A DNA stretch of 64,000 bases from DATFNI01 sp963787205 (GTDB taxonomy: Bacteria > Bacteroidota > Rhodothermia > Balneolales > DATFMH01), in NCBI GenBank assembly GCA_963787205.1, contig CAWBCD010000048.1, positions 1-64,000 of the forward strand, written 5' to 3'. The notes below the pieces were generated by a model. The model was not told the DNA's origin and ran no database searches. It worked only from the letters and a program-made list of their open reading frames with translations. Shown piece by piece: positions 16,238-24,554 of this stretch. The position numbers and the translations under genes were made by a program. Position 1 is the stretch's first letter; every line of letters begins with the position of its first letter.

Positions 16238-18439
16238 ATGAAGACAGAGAGCCATTCGATAAATGACGTTTTAGCGAAAAATGCAACATCATTTTTTATT
16301 CCACCTTTTCAAAGAGCTTACGCTTGGGGTAGACCGGAAATAGAAAGATATTTTAGTGACATATCGAGAATTATTGAATCAGAATTGGATTCCAAACAAC
16401 ATGACAAACTGGAGCACTTTTTTGGAACAGTTGTCATTAAAGAAGAGAAAGCTGGGTTTGCAAATAAATCGGTAATAGTTGATGGTCAGCAAAGACTTAC
16501 AACAACACTAATTTTCTTAATAGCTTTAAGAGATTCAGAAACAGACACAATAAAACAAGATTTTATAACTCAAAATTATTTGACGAATAATTCATCATCG
16601 TTTCAAGACAAGATAAAACTTAAACAAGTCACGAAAGATTGGGATTCCTATAAAGCTCTCGTAAATAAAAACCAGCCAAGCCCAGGGGTTATTAATAACT
16701 CATATGAATTACTTAAAAAATTAATCAATGAAAAGAAAAGGTTAAATCCTGATGTAGTTTTTGAACATTATATTATTGCAATACAAAGAATGAATGTAGC
16801 AGTAATTTTTTTAGATGAAAGACCATTTAAGGGTGAAGACCCTCAAATAATATTTGAAACTCTTAATTCATTGGGAAAACCTCTTACATTATCTGACCTT
16901 GTGAGAAATTTTGTGTTGCTAAATATGGAAAGTAAAAATCAATCAGATATTTATGAAAAGATATGGCATCCAAAAATTGAAGTAGTCCTCAATGACAATA
17001 CATCCAAATTTTTCCGTGATTATTTGCAATATAAAACTGCTAGTTCTTTAAAAGTTGTAAGCGATAACAATACTAAGGAACTCTACCAACAGTTTAAGGA
17101 ATTTGTGGAAACAAACTATGATAATCATAATGCCTTTATAAATGACATTGTTCGTTTTGTAAAGTGTTATAAGTGGATTATTACTGAAATTAACAATGAT
17201 ACAATTTCGAGTAATATTTACAAAGACAGAGAAATCAAAGAATTACTAAGAAATATCTTCCACGACATAAAGGCAGAAGCTTTTAAGCCTTTTGTTTTAG
17301 GACTATTAGAGTATCATCAATACACCATAAACAATTTAAAGCTAAGTGACGAAATACTAATTTCGACTTTGAAAGCAATAAGAATCTATTTAATTAGACG
17401 GAGAGTATTAGGGTTAACTCAAGGTGAAAATAAGAATATTGTTTTGCTAAGCAAAAAAATAGAAGGGTTAGTCAATGGAAGTATTTCAATGTTTGAGCTT
17501 TTAACAAATATGTTTTACAGGCTCAGATTGCCTAACAACACCGAGATGATGAATACTTTACTATCAATGAATTTTTATGAAAGTTTAAAACAATATTCAA
17601 AACTCATTTTGGGCAAGATTGAAGAACATAATTCTAAAGTGTCGGTTGATTTTCGTAATCCAAAAATCACAATTGAACATATAATGCCTCAAAAATTGGA
17701 TGACAGTTGGAAAGTAGAATTAGGAGATAATTTTGACGAGATTCACAAAAATTATCTTCACAATATTGGTAATCTTATTCTCACAGAATTCAATAGCGAA
17801 ATAGGAAACAAATCTTTTGAAATAAAGAAAAGAAAACTGAACACATCTTCACTTAATTATAGACTTGATGTTATCAATAGAAACACCTGGAATGAGCAAA
17901 GCATAAAGGAGCATCAGACAAATATGACGAACTGGTTCATTGAAACTTTCCCATTACCCGAACAATACAAAGAAAAAGCGAATTGGAATACTCAAACAAT
18001 TGAAAACACGTCATTTTCTCCATTAGATACTGATGCAGGTAATATGGCAGAAGGGAACAAACCGGTCGAACTTCATATTTTTGATGATATTATTAAGGTT
18101 AATTCTTGGCAAGATGTGTTTATAAAGTTTTTAAAATACTTAAGAGATAAACCTGAATATGATTTCGAATTCATTTTAGATAATCAACTCGAAATGTTCA
18201 GACGGGACGAAACCATTTTAAAATGGGGCAATTTAAAGGAATTAATAGATTCTAATGTTGATTTGTCAAGTCGCTATAAAACTTTTGATGGTAAGGTTTG
18301 GGATAAGGTGAAAGAATTAAATGACGACTTACTTTTTATCCATATTAATATTTCAGCATCTAATTGTATGTCAAGAATTGCAAATGTTATGGAGAAATTA
18401 TTCATGCCCGAGAATTCAGTAGAAATAAAATTAAAATAA
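16238..18439 (+). CDS. GmrSD-like DUF262-DUF1524 nuclease (cassette 4)
   Basis: The protein has 733 residues. The N-terminal DUF262 (ParB/GmrS-like NTP-hydrolysing) domain has IPPFQRAYAW (21-30) and the signature VDGQQRLTT (81-89), with a helical middle. The DUF1524 HNH-type nuclease is near 475-530 with ITIEHIMPQKL and HNIGNLILTEFN. The last 110 residues (from VELHIFDD) form a further unassigned domain. GmrSD proteins are type IV restriction enzymes that cut phage DNA with modified, often glucosylated, cytosines; related fusions serve BREX and Ssp systems. It is alone in a 2.4-kb cassette, which is large for an integron. Both halves are present and the motifs look intact, so it is likely active. 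Confidence 0.85.
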   Translation: MKTESHSINDVLAKNATSFFIPPFQRAYAWGRPEIERYFSDISRIIESELDSKQHDKLEHFFGTVVIKEEKAGFANKSVIVDGQQRLTTTLIFLIALRDSETDTIKQDFITQNYLTNNSSSFQDKIKLKQVTKDWDSYKALVNKNQPSPGVINNSYELLKKLINEKKRLNPDVVFEHYIIAIQRMNVAVIFLDERPFKGEDPQIIFETLNSLGKPLTLSDLVRNFVLLNMESKNQSDIYEKIWHPKIEVVLNDNTSKFFRDYLQYKTASSLKVVSDNNTKELYQQFKEFVETNYDNHNAFINDIVRFVKCYKWIITEINNDTISSNIYKDREIKELLRNIFHDIKAEAFKPFVLGLLEYHQYTINNLKLSDEILISTLKAIRIYLIRRRVLGLTQGENKNIVLLSKKIEGLVNGSISMFELLTNMFYRLRLPNNTEMMNTLLSMNFYESLKQYSKLILGKIEEHNSKVSVDFRNPKITIEHIMPQKLDDSWKVELGDNFDEIHKNYLHNIGNLILTEFNSEIGNKSFEIKKRKLNTSSLNYRLDVINRNTWNEQSIKEHQTNMTNWFIETFPLPEQYKEKANWNTQTIENTSFSPLDTDAGNMAEGNKPVELHIFDDIIKVNSWQDVFIKFLKYLRDKPEYDFEFILDNQLEMFRRDETILKWGNLKELIDSNVDLSSRYKTFDGKVWDKVKELNDDLLFIHINISASNCMSRIANVMEKLFMPENSVEIKLK

Positions 18440-18467
18440 CGAGAGAAAAAAATGAATGAAAGGCAGC

Positions 18468-18599
18468 ACACAACATTTTGTATAAGTAATGGCAGGTGAA
18501 GTGGTAAATGTCAAGGTTTGTAACCCGCTCAAACTTCGTAGCGGTTTGACAGGTAAAAAGCCCGCAATCTGCCACTACTCATACAATTTACCGTTGGGC
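18468..18599 (+). repeat. attC site 4
   Basis: R'' ACACAAC (18468-18474) has one mismatch to the expected ATACAAC; R' GTTGGGC (18593-18599), 132 bp. TTTTGTATAAGTAATGGCAG pairs with CTGCCACTACTCATACAA. A 64-codon frame across this site is not a gene. Confidence 0.82.
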
Positions 18600-18765
18600 A
18601 ACATGCAAAAAGCTGACCGCACATTCAGGCACATTTGGTTTTGCCGATACTCAAAGCCAACGCAGAAAACCAAAAGAGCCTGAATTTTCCTTTCTTGAAA
18701 ATGCAGTATTTTGAAAAGTCTTTCCTATATTAGCCAAATATTGACAAGTCATAAATAAACAGGCC

Positions 18766-19068
18766 ATGCAATTGGGTGAAAAAATAAAAGAGCTGCGTGA
18801 AAGTAAAGGACTTTTGCAACGCCAATTAGCTGCAAGCTTAGAGATCGACACACCAATGTTCAGTAAAATCGAACGTGGAGAACGAAGAGCGAAAAGAGAA
18901 CAAGTATTAAAACTTGCTGAACTCCTGCAAACTGATGCTAACGAACTATTGACAGTTTGGCTTGCTGACCAAGTGTATGAAATCGTAAAAGATGAAGAGA
19001 CAGCAGCAGGCGCATTAAAAGTTGCTGAAAGCACATTGAAATACTCAAAAGTCGTAAAACATGTATAA
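18766..19068 (+). CDS. XRE-type helix-turn-helix regulator, C-protein-like (cassette 5)
   Basis: The protein has 100 residues. Residues 3-58 form a Cro/CI-type HTH: IKELRESKGLLQRQLAASLEI, then MFSKIERGERRAKREQVLKLAELL. Small XRE proteins at the head of restriction-modification operons often act as controllers that delay endonuclease expression until DNA is methylated. It overlaps the next methyltransferase gene by 8 bases, so it is co-translated with it. The cassette opens at 18594, leaving a 170-bp leader that can hold its own promoter and operator; I could not define operator repeats. Confidence 0.8.
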   Translation: MQLGEKIKELRESKGLLQRQLAASLEIDTPMFSKIERGERRAKREQVLKLAELLQTDANELLTVWLADQVYEIVKDEETAAGALKVAESTLKYSKVVKHV

Positions 19069-19933
19069 AGAAAACCAAGAAGTAAATATTTCAACAGTCG
19101 ATGAACCTCTTGGTTTGTTTCCAAAAGACGTAGCAATAAAACCTTTTTTGAAATGGGCAGGTGGTAAAACTCAATTGCTGAAAGAACTTCATAAACACGT
19201 GCCAAATAATTTCAATAAATACATTGAGCCTTTTATTGGTGGCGGTGCTATGTTTTTCAGTCTTAATCCAAATGAGTCAATCATTGCTGACTCAAACGAA
19301 GAGTTAGTAATAACTTACAGACAAGTAAAAGAAGCTGTTGAAAGAGTAATTGAACACCTAGAAACGTTTGAACACAATGAAGAGTTTTACTATAACATTA
19401 GGAGCCTTGATCCAAATGAATTGGAACACAGTTATCGAGCAGCACGCTTAATTTACTTGAACAAGACTTGTTTTAACGGACTTTACAGGGTAAATAAAAA
19501 AGGTCAATTCAATGTGCCTTATGGCAAAGGAAACGGTAGTTTTTTGAACGTAGAAGTGCTGAGAAATGCAAGTGAATTTCTTGCAGAAACTACTATTATC
19601 AAAGGAGACTACCTTGACGTCCTGACAGAATTTGCGACTGAAGGTGATTTTATCTTTTTAGACCCACCATATTATCCCGTAGGAAAATACTCTGATTTTA
19701 AAAGATATACAAAGGAATTTTTTTACCATGATAATCAAGTTGAGCTTAAACAAGAATTTGACAGATTGGTAAATATGGGATGCAAAGTAGTTTTAACAAA
19801 TTCTGATCACGAAGTAATACTTGACTTGTACTCTGATTATGAAATTGACATAATTGAAACTCGAAGAATGATAAGTAGCAACTCAAAAACAAGAACAGGA
19901 AAGGACATTATAGTAGTTGGTGGATATGTTTAA
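19061..19933 (+). CDS. D12-class adenine-N6 DNA methyltransferase 1 (cassette 5)
   Basis: The protein has 290 residues, Dam/M.DpnII-like. PFLKWAGGKTQLL (28-40) and EPFIGGGAMF (56-65) form the SAM pocket, NGLYRVNKKGQFNVPYG (139-155) belongs to the target-recognition part, and DPPYY (201-205) is the catalytic motif. The order FxGxG...TRD...DPPY is the alpha class. It methylates adenine in a specific site to protect host DNA. The NGLYRVN..G.FNVP.G block is shared with GATC methylases but also others, so the site cannot be read off. It overlaps its neighbours by 8 and 17 bases. Confidence 0.87.
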   Translation: MYKENQEVNISTVDEPLGLFPKDVAIKPFLKWAGGKTQLLKELHKHVPNNFNKYIEPFIGGGAMFFSLNPNESIIADSNEELVITYRQVKEAVERVIEHLETFEHNEEFYYNIRSLDPNELEHSYRAARLIYLNKTCFNGLYRVNKKGQFNVPYGKGNGSFLNVEVLRNASEFLAETTIIKGDYLDVLTEFATEGDFIFLDPPYYPVGKYSDFKRYTKEFFYHDNQVELKQEFDRLVNMGCKVVLTNSDHEVILDLYSDYEIDIIETRRMISSNSKTRTGKDIIVVGGYV

Positions 19934-20981
19934 TAATCAAATTGAAATAGAAGAATTCGTTGATCAGTTTACACTGTTCCCAGGCACAAGATACATGGGA
20001 AGCAAGAACAAGATCATTTACGAGATATGGGAGATTTTAAAGCATATCGAATTTGATAGTTTTTTAGATGTTTTTGCAGGAAGCAACGTTGTTTCATATT
20101 TCATGAAAGCTAAAAACAAAGAAGTCATAACAAATGACTTTATGTCTATCAGTTACTATTTCTCGAAAGCGATTGTAGAAAACTCCTCAACTATCTTAAA
20201 TGATGACGAACTCAATTTTCTACTAGAAAACCCTTCTGAAAAGTCATTTATCTCTGAAACTTTTAAAGACCTTTACTTCACAGACGAAGAGAATAACCTT
20301 TTAGATCAAGTCCGAGCAAACATTGAGCTAATTGAAAATGAATACAAGAGATCAATCGCTTTATCTGCCTTAGTTCGAGCTTGCATGAAAAAAAGACCTC
20401 GTGGAATCTTCACATTTATAGGACAACGCTATGATGATGGAAGAAAGGACATTCGTAAAACTCTACGTGATCATTTCATTGATAATGTTCATGACTTCAA
20501 CAATGCGGTATTTGATAATGAAAGAATCTGTCAAGCTAACAATAAATTGAGTCAAGACTTGAATAAAAGCGCAGACCTAGTTTATCTTGACCCGCCTTAC
20601 TATTCGCCAAAGTCTGATAATGATTATGTGCGCAGGTACCACTTCGTGGAAGGATTAGCAAAAAATTGGGAAGGATTAGAAATTCAGGAGCATACGATAA
20701 CAAAAAAGTTTAAGAGCTATCAATCACCATTTTCAAAGAGAGAATCTGCATATAGTGCATTTCACTCACTGATAGATAAACACAAAAATTCTGTGATAGC
20801 TATTTCATACTCTTCGAATTCAATACCAACAAAAGAAGAGCTAACGAACATATTGAAAGAGTACAAAAGTGATGTGAAAGTCCATGAAATTGATCACACA
20901 TATTCATTTGGCAATCAGAATCACAAAACAGGAAATAAATCAAACAGAGTTAAAGAATACCTTTTTATTGGACGAGAATGA
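19917..20981 (+). CDS. D12-class adenine-N6 DNA methyltransferase 2 (cassette 5)
   Basis: The protein has 354 residues. RYMGSKNKII (22-31) and LDVFAGSNVV (47-56) form the SAM site, RPRGIFTFIG (158-167) is mid-domain, and LDPPYYSPKSD (221-231) is the catalytic motif. It is clearly different from the first methylase. Two separate adenine methylases with one nuclease is the pattern of type II systems with asymmetric sites, each enzyme marking one strand; that is inference. The start overlaps methylase 1 by 17 bases and the stop overlaps the nuclease start as ATGA. Confidence 0.85.
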   Translation: MVDMFNNQIEIEEFVDQFTLFPGTRYMGSKNKIIYEIWEILKHIEFDSFLDVFAGSNVVSYFMKAKNKEVITNDFMSISYYFSKAIVENSSTILNDDELNFLLENPSEKSFISETFKDLYFTDEENNLLDQVRANIELIENEYKRSIALSALVRACMKKRPRGIFTFIGQRYDDGRKDIRKTLRDHFIDNVHDFNNAVFDNERICQANNKLSQDLNKSADLVYLDPPYYSPKSDNDYVRRYHFVEGLAKNWEGLEIQEHTITKKFKSYQSPFSKRESAYSAFHSLIDKHKNSVIAISYSSNSIPTKEELTNILKEYKSDVKVHEIDHTYSFGNQNHKTGNKSNRVKEYLFIGRE

Positions 20982-22012
20982 GAGTACCAAGTGACGAAAT
21001 ACCACAAGCTGATAACCTTATCGATGTTGTAAGGACTGTAATTGCTATATCGCAAGGAGCAAGAACATTTCAGCAAATAGCACAATCGATTGGTAAAGTT
21101 GAAAGGCAAGGTCGATATTATCGAAAAGCCGCTGAAATAGTTGGAATGATTTCAACTCCAAGTACCAACCTATCCATTTTAACCCCACTTGGACAAACTT
21201 TTGTACAAAGCGACCCTGTTTTAACAAATCCTGCTCTTTTAAAGGGTGTGCTTAATTCGAGAATATTTCAAAGAATTATTCCCTATTTGGAATCAAAGGG
21301 ATCCAGTGGTGTTTCTCGTAGTGAATTCGAAACCTTTTTAATCACCACAGCAGATTTTGGAGCTGCGTCCATGGCACCAAGAAGAATTAGTACGATAATA
21401 AGTTGGTTAGTTGATTTAGGTATTATTCAAGTGACTAATTCGAGATACATTTTATCTAATCAAACCATCAATCAGCGACTTGAAAATATCGAATTTGATA
21501 ATTCAGATGAGCCCTTGCTTCCAAACCCAAATGATCTAAGCGAATATAATATAGTCCAGCAAAGAAGTTCATCGGCTAGAGAAGCAATTATTACATATCG
21601 AGATACAGCAGCATTGGAACGTGCTGACAATGCACACAGACGTTTAGTTAACCTAACTTCCGAAAGAATTAGAAATGTTGGCGCATTGCCTAAATACAAT
21701 CAACTTATTGATCTTGCAACTCACATTGACGGTAATGACTTCATATTTGAAATGAAATCCACTACCACGAGCAATGAGAAATCACAAATGCGAGCAGGAT
21801 TAAGTCAACTTTATGAATATCGTTTTTTACAGAATAAACCTTCAGCCAAACTTATTTTGGTCATTGAAAATCCACTATCATCCAAAGAACATTGGAGACA
21901 AAATTATTTAGAACAGGACAGAGATGTTTACCTTGTTTGGGACGGAAACGATGAGTTGTATGGAAACGAGAGAACTAGAAATGAATTGAATTTCTTAGGA
22001 CTTATCCCATGA
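20978..22012 (+). CDS. Type II restriction endonuclease, PD-(D/E)XK-like (cassette 5)
   Basis: The protein has 344 residues. Residues 10-160 look like two winged-helix DNA-binding units (FQQIAQSIGKVERQGRYYRKA; RRISTIISWLVDLGIIQV). The C-terminal half holds a nuclease-like core with D245 and FEMKST (E258, K260), followed by QLYEYRF, the typical spacing of a PD-(D/E)XK active site. Position at the end of a controller-methylase-methylase operon with an ATGA overlap makes restriction endonuclease the best reading. A separate recognition module and C-terminal cleavage domain would suit a type IIS enzyme. The recognition site is unknown. Confidence 0.78.
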   Translation: MRVPSDEIPQADNLIDVVRTVIAISQGARTFQQIAQSIGKVERQGRYYRKAAEIVGMISTPSTNLSILTPLGQTFVQSDPVLTNPALLKGVLNSRIFQRIIPYLESKGSSGVSRSEFETFLITTADFGAASMAPRRISTIISWLVDLGIIQVTNSRYILSNQTINQRLENIEFDNSDEPLLPNPNDLSEYNIVQQRSSSAREAIITYRDTAALERADNAHRRLVNLTSERIRNVGALPKYNQLIDLATHIDGNDFIFEMKSTTTSNEKSQMRAGLSQLYEYRFLQNKPSAKLILVIENPLSSKEHWRQNYLEQDRDVYLVWDGNDELYGNERTRNELNFLGLIP

Positions 22013-22119
22013 CATTGAGCCACACACATTGTCAAGCCGCTCAAGCCAACCGCACAATCCGAAGCTTGTCAATAAGTGTGTCTGAGCCAACGCAAGAAAA
22101 GAAAAGAAAAAGCACGATT

Positions 22120-22249
22120 GCCCAACAATGGCTATACGTAATGCGGGGGAAAGTGCTGATATGAAAGTATTTACATTTAATAAACTAATTGCTAAACTGA
22201 AAGGTAAGTGCTTTGAAAACCCGCACTACGCATAGCCAAACCGTTGGCA
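22120..22249 (+). repeat. attC site 5
   Basis: R'' GCCCAAC (22120-22126), the exact complement of GTTGGGC at 18593; R' GTTGGCA (22243-22249), 130 bp. Arms GGCTATACGTAATGCGGG and CCCGCACTACGCATAGCC pair almost fully. It closes the 3.65-kb restriction-modification cassette. Confidence 0.9.
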
Positions 22250-22286
22250 GTAATTTAGTCAAGGATACTTTCTAAAATTTAAAAAT

Positions 22287-22808
22287 ATGCGAATACTATC
22301 ACTCTCATGCCTACTAGTACTATTATCATTAGCTTGTAAACAAGCTACAAACAGCAGTAATCATTCTGATTTAGAACAAATAAATAAAGCAACTGTTAAT
22401 GATAATGCATCAACCATTGAGTTGTTTGATCGTTGGGAAAAGGTCTGGCAAAATGGGCAGTATGATTTAATCTCATCATGTGTGGCGGACAAGTACATAC
22501 GACACGATACCAAAGGAGATCGCATTGTAACGAGAGAAGAATATGAAAAAGAGATTAAGAAAACTCGAAATTCATTTCCTGATATAAAGTTTATAGTTTA
22601 TGACAATGCGTTCAGTAAAAATCAAGCATGGTTACGCTACACCATGACATACACTAGTCCTGAAACAAACGAACTAGTAACTAGTAAAGGAATTCAGGTT
22701 TACAGGATTGAGAATGGAAAGCTTGCAGAAACTTGGATGATAATGCTGGAACCCGGCACTAAATGGACTGACAGAAATGCACTTAAATGCTGGTCATGTT
22801 CTGAATAG
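22287..22808 (+). CDS. SnoaL-like lipoprotein (cassette 6)
   Basis: The protein has 173 residues. The signal has lipobox LSLAC (Cys 17), so it is a lipoprotein. Residues 45-160 form a SnoaL/NTF2-like cone: FDRWEKVWQNGQYDLISSCVADKYIRHD, FPDIKFIVYD, then a strand-rich end GIQVYRIENGKLAETWMI. Members range from polyketide cyclases to non-enzymatic binding domains. Exported SnoaL-like proteins of this size are common in Bacteroidota and in cassettes, with unknown roles. It is the sole gene of a 681-bp cassette and starts 44 bases after the cassette boundary. Confidence 0.78.
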   Translation: MRILSLSCLLVLLSLACKQATNSSNHSDLEQINKATVNDNASTIELFDRWEKVWQNGQYDLISSCVADKYIRHDTKGDRIVTREEYEKEIKKTRNSFPDIKFIVYDNAFSKNQAWLRYTMTYTSPETNELVTSKGIQVYRIENGKLAETWMIMLEPGTKWTDRNALKCWSCSE

Positions 22809-22818
22809 AAAAAACTAC

Positions 22819-22930
22819 TGCCAACAATGGGTATAAGTATTTGCTTGTTTTCGTCTACTTCTGAAAATCCGCGAGGATTTTCAGTTTGGTGTGTACTTGC
22901 AAATTTAAGTGCTAACCCACGCCGTTGTGC
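22819..22930 (+). repeat. attC site 6
   Basis: R'' TGCCAAC (22819-22825), the exact complement of GTTGGCA at 22243; R' GTTGTGC (22924-22930). At 112 bp it is the shortest of the set. Its centre has GAAAATCC-GCGA-GGATTTTC, a perfect small hairpin. Confidence 0.88.
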
Positions 22931-22985
22931 ATCATGCTAAATTAACTAAAGGAAGAAGATATTTGATAACTGAAAAGAAAATTAG

Positions 22986-23897
22986 ATGAAAAAGTTAAAG
23001 CATTCGATTGAGATAGTTAGTATCTATGATAGAATTCTTAAAGAATCATCTGCAAAAGGAAGATACATTGACATCGGTGCAAGGCACAAGATACATATTA
23101 TTGAAGCTGGTGCGGGACCGCCACTCGTTTATCTCCATGGTGGTGGTGCCGCAGCTCATACATTTTTGCCAGTTTTGGAACATCTAAAAGGCGTCCGTAC
23201 AATCGTCCCGGACCGCCCCGGCTATGGTCTGAGTGATCCGGTTGATATCGGCCACAATGGCGGCTACCGCGATATGGCAGTTGAGGTGACAGATCAAATT
23301 CTTGATTCGCTCGGGGTTGATCAATTTTCTCTTGCAGGCAGTTCTGGTGGAGGAGTCTGGGCGATATGGTATGCGTTGGCTTATCCAGAACGTGTTCACC
23401 GACTTGTATTGCCTGGGTCGGCGCCATTACTGCCAGGGACATATTGTCCACTACCACAGCGTATCATGGCCACACCCATTATCGGAGATATCATGGCCCG
23501 TATTCCAGCCAACGAAAGAACGGTCGTGCAAATGATGGGGATGATGGGTGAAAAGGAGACTATTGTCAACTACCCGAAAATGATCGAGGCACTCGCTGCC
23601 AGCAATAATGATCCGGTTGCTTCAAAAGCCACCCGCACGGAGTTCTCTGCATTCGTAAACCTGCTGGGTTTCAGGCACAACATGAAAATAAGGACTCAAG
23701 ATCTGGCGAAGTTAAGCATGCCAACACTGTTGATCTGGGGTGAACATGATCCATTGGGTGGAGTAGATGTTGCCCGTGCTGTTAGTAAGGCAATCCCTGA
23801 TTGTGTGTTGGAATTGATGCCCGCGGGTCACGTGCCGTACTTTGGATACCCTGAAAAAACGGCCCAACTAATATTGGATTTCGTGCTTTCAAGGTAA
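22986..23897 (+). CDS. Alpha/beta hydrolase (cassette 7)
   Basis: The protein has 303 residues with a complete fold: HGGGAAAHTFLP oxyanion region, PDRPGYGLSDP, nucleophile elbow GSSGGGVWA (Ser near 119), acid in WGEHDPLG, and His in PAGHVPYFG. There is no signal peptide, so it is cytosolic. It resembles haloalkane dehalogenase/epoxide hydrolase-type esterases acting on small esters; the substrate is unknown. It is GC-richer than the neighbouring cassettes, which suggests a different origin. It resembles the decayed hydrolase at 24555-24830 in the PDRPGYGLSDP block, so the array end may once have held two related hydrolases. Confidence 0.82.
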   Translation: MKKLKHSIEIVSIYDRILKESSAKGRYIDIGARHKIHIIEAGAGPPLVYLHGGGAAAHTFLPVLEHLKGVRTIVPDRPGYGLSDPVDIGHNGGYRDMAVEVTDQILDSLGVDQFSLAGSSGGGVWAIWYALAYPERVHRLVLPGSAPLLPGTYCPLPQRIMATPIIGDIMARIPANERTVVQMMGMMGEKETIVNYPKMIEALAASNNDPVASKATRTEFSAFVNLLGFRHNMKIRTQDLAKLSMPTLLIWGEHDPLGGVDVARAVSKAIPDCVLELMPAGHVPYFGYPEKTAQLILDFVLSR

Positions 23898-23933
23898 TGT
23901 CTGAGTTAATGCACGGAAAGAAAAAGCACGAAC

Positions 23934-24063
23934 GCACAACAATGGCTATACGTAATGCGGGTTTAGTGCCAAATTGAAAGTATATGAATTTTAATAAACA
24001 TATCGGCAACAGGAAAGTGAAGTGCTTTGAAATCCCGCACTCCGCATAGCTAAACCGTTAACG
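23934..24063 (+). repeat. attC site 7
   Basis: R'' GCACAAC (23934-23940), the exact complement of GTTGTGC at 22924; R' GTTAACG (24057-24063), 130 bp. GGCTATACGTAATGCGGG pairs with CCCGCACTCCGCATAGC. It is nearly identical in its arms to attC 5. Confidence 0.9.
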
Positions 24064-24083
24064 CACATTTAAAACGACAGATA

Positions 24084-24497
24084 ATGAAAAAACTGAACCT
24101 TAATGTTATGTTTGCTACTGCTGCGGTATTGTTGGTCTTTTCAGGTACTGCAGCTTTGTTGTCTTTTGCCGTTCCTTCCATTAAATCCGCATATGGCATT
24201 ACTGATGTCTCAACGGCTTTCGCTTTCTTGATTATTGGTACAGCTCAACTGGTATTTGGTGTTGTTGCCTGGTCGGTTCGGAAAGACCCCGCATCGAAAA
24301 CGCGAACCACACTCGCCTATGGATACGCATCACTTTTTATTCTTTGGGCCATGGTGGATGTTATTGGTAATATGGGAACGTTTAGCTCGATACCTGGCCA
24401 CGACAATTCTCTTTGGCTGTGGGTAGTCGCCTTTTCTTTACTCGCTCTTGGCTTTTTCATTACTGGAAAGACCAGTAAATTGAGTAGTGGTAATTAG
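24084..24497 (+). CDS. Four-TM membrane protein (cassette 8)
   Basis: The protein has 137 residues with four hydrophobic helices (about 8-32, 43-64, 75-95, 107-127), the last ending FFITGKTSK. The family is not recognised; it is a small inner-membrane protein with no charged catalytic motif. The start ATG is 20 bases after the R' box, which marks it as a cassette gene. The R'' expected for this cassette (CGTTAAC) is not found downstream, so the cassette is truncated or fixed. Confidence 0.65.
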   Translation: MKKLNLNVMFATAAVLLVFSGTAALLSFAVPSIKSAYGITDVSTAFAFLIIGTAQLVFGVVAWSVRKDPASKTRTTLAYGYASLFILWAMVDVIGNMGTFSSIPGHDNSLWLWVVAFSLLALGFFITGKTSKLSSGN

Positions 24498-24554
24498 TCT
24501 TCAAATATCTAATTCCTTATCAATTGTTGTGCATGCAAAACAGGGCGTGTATAA

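Larger units (their letters stand above)
12176..24532 (+). mobile_element. Integron gene-cassette array (attC cluster, integrase not in window)
   Basis: There are eight tandem cassettes, all genes on the plus strand, separated by seven attC sites of 112-191 bp. Each attC begins near the stop codon with ..AACAATG and ends ..ACCGTTNNNN, with inner arms such as GCTATACGTAATGCGGG pairing with CCCGCACTCCGCATAGC. Within each cassette the first box and the last box are reverse complements: GTTAGCG/CGCTAAC, GTTGTGC/GCACAAC, GTTAGAA/TTCTAAC, GTTGTAT/ACACAAC (one mismatch), GTTGGGC/GCCCAAC, GTTGGCA/TGCCAAC, GTTGTGC/GCACAAC. This is the expected signature of circular cassette integration. No intI lies in the window, so this is a CALIN or a distal piece of a larger integron. 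The eighth cassette lacks its attC; a lone GTTGTGC occurs at 24526-24532. Confidence 0.88.

Noticed and set aside
18489..18683. 64-codon open frame after the GmrSD-like gene
   Set aside because: It lies within attC site 4 and crosses the cassette boundary; the protein is low-similarity and the start has no context.
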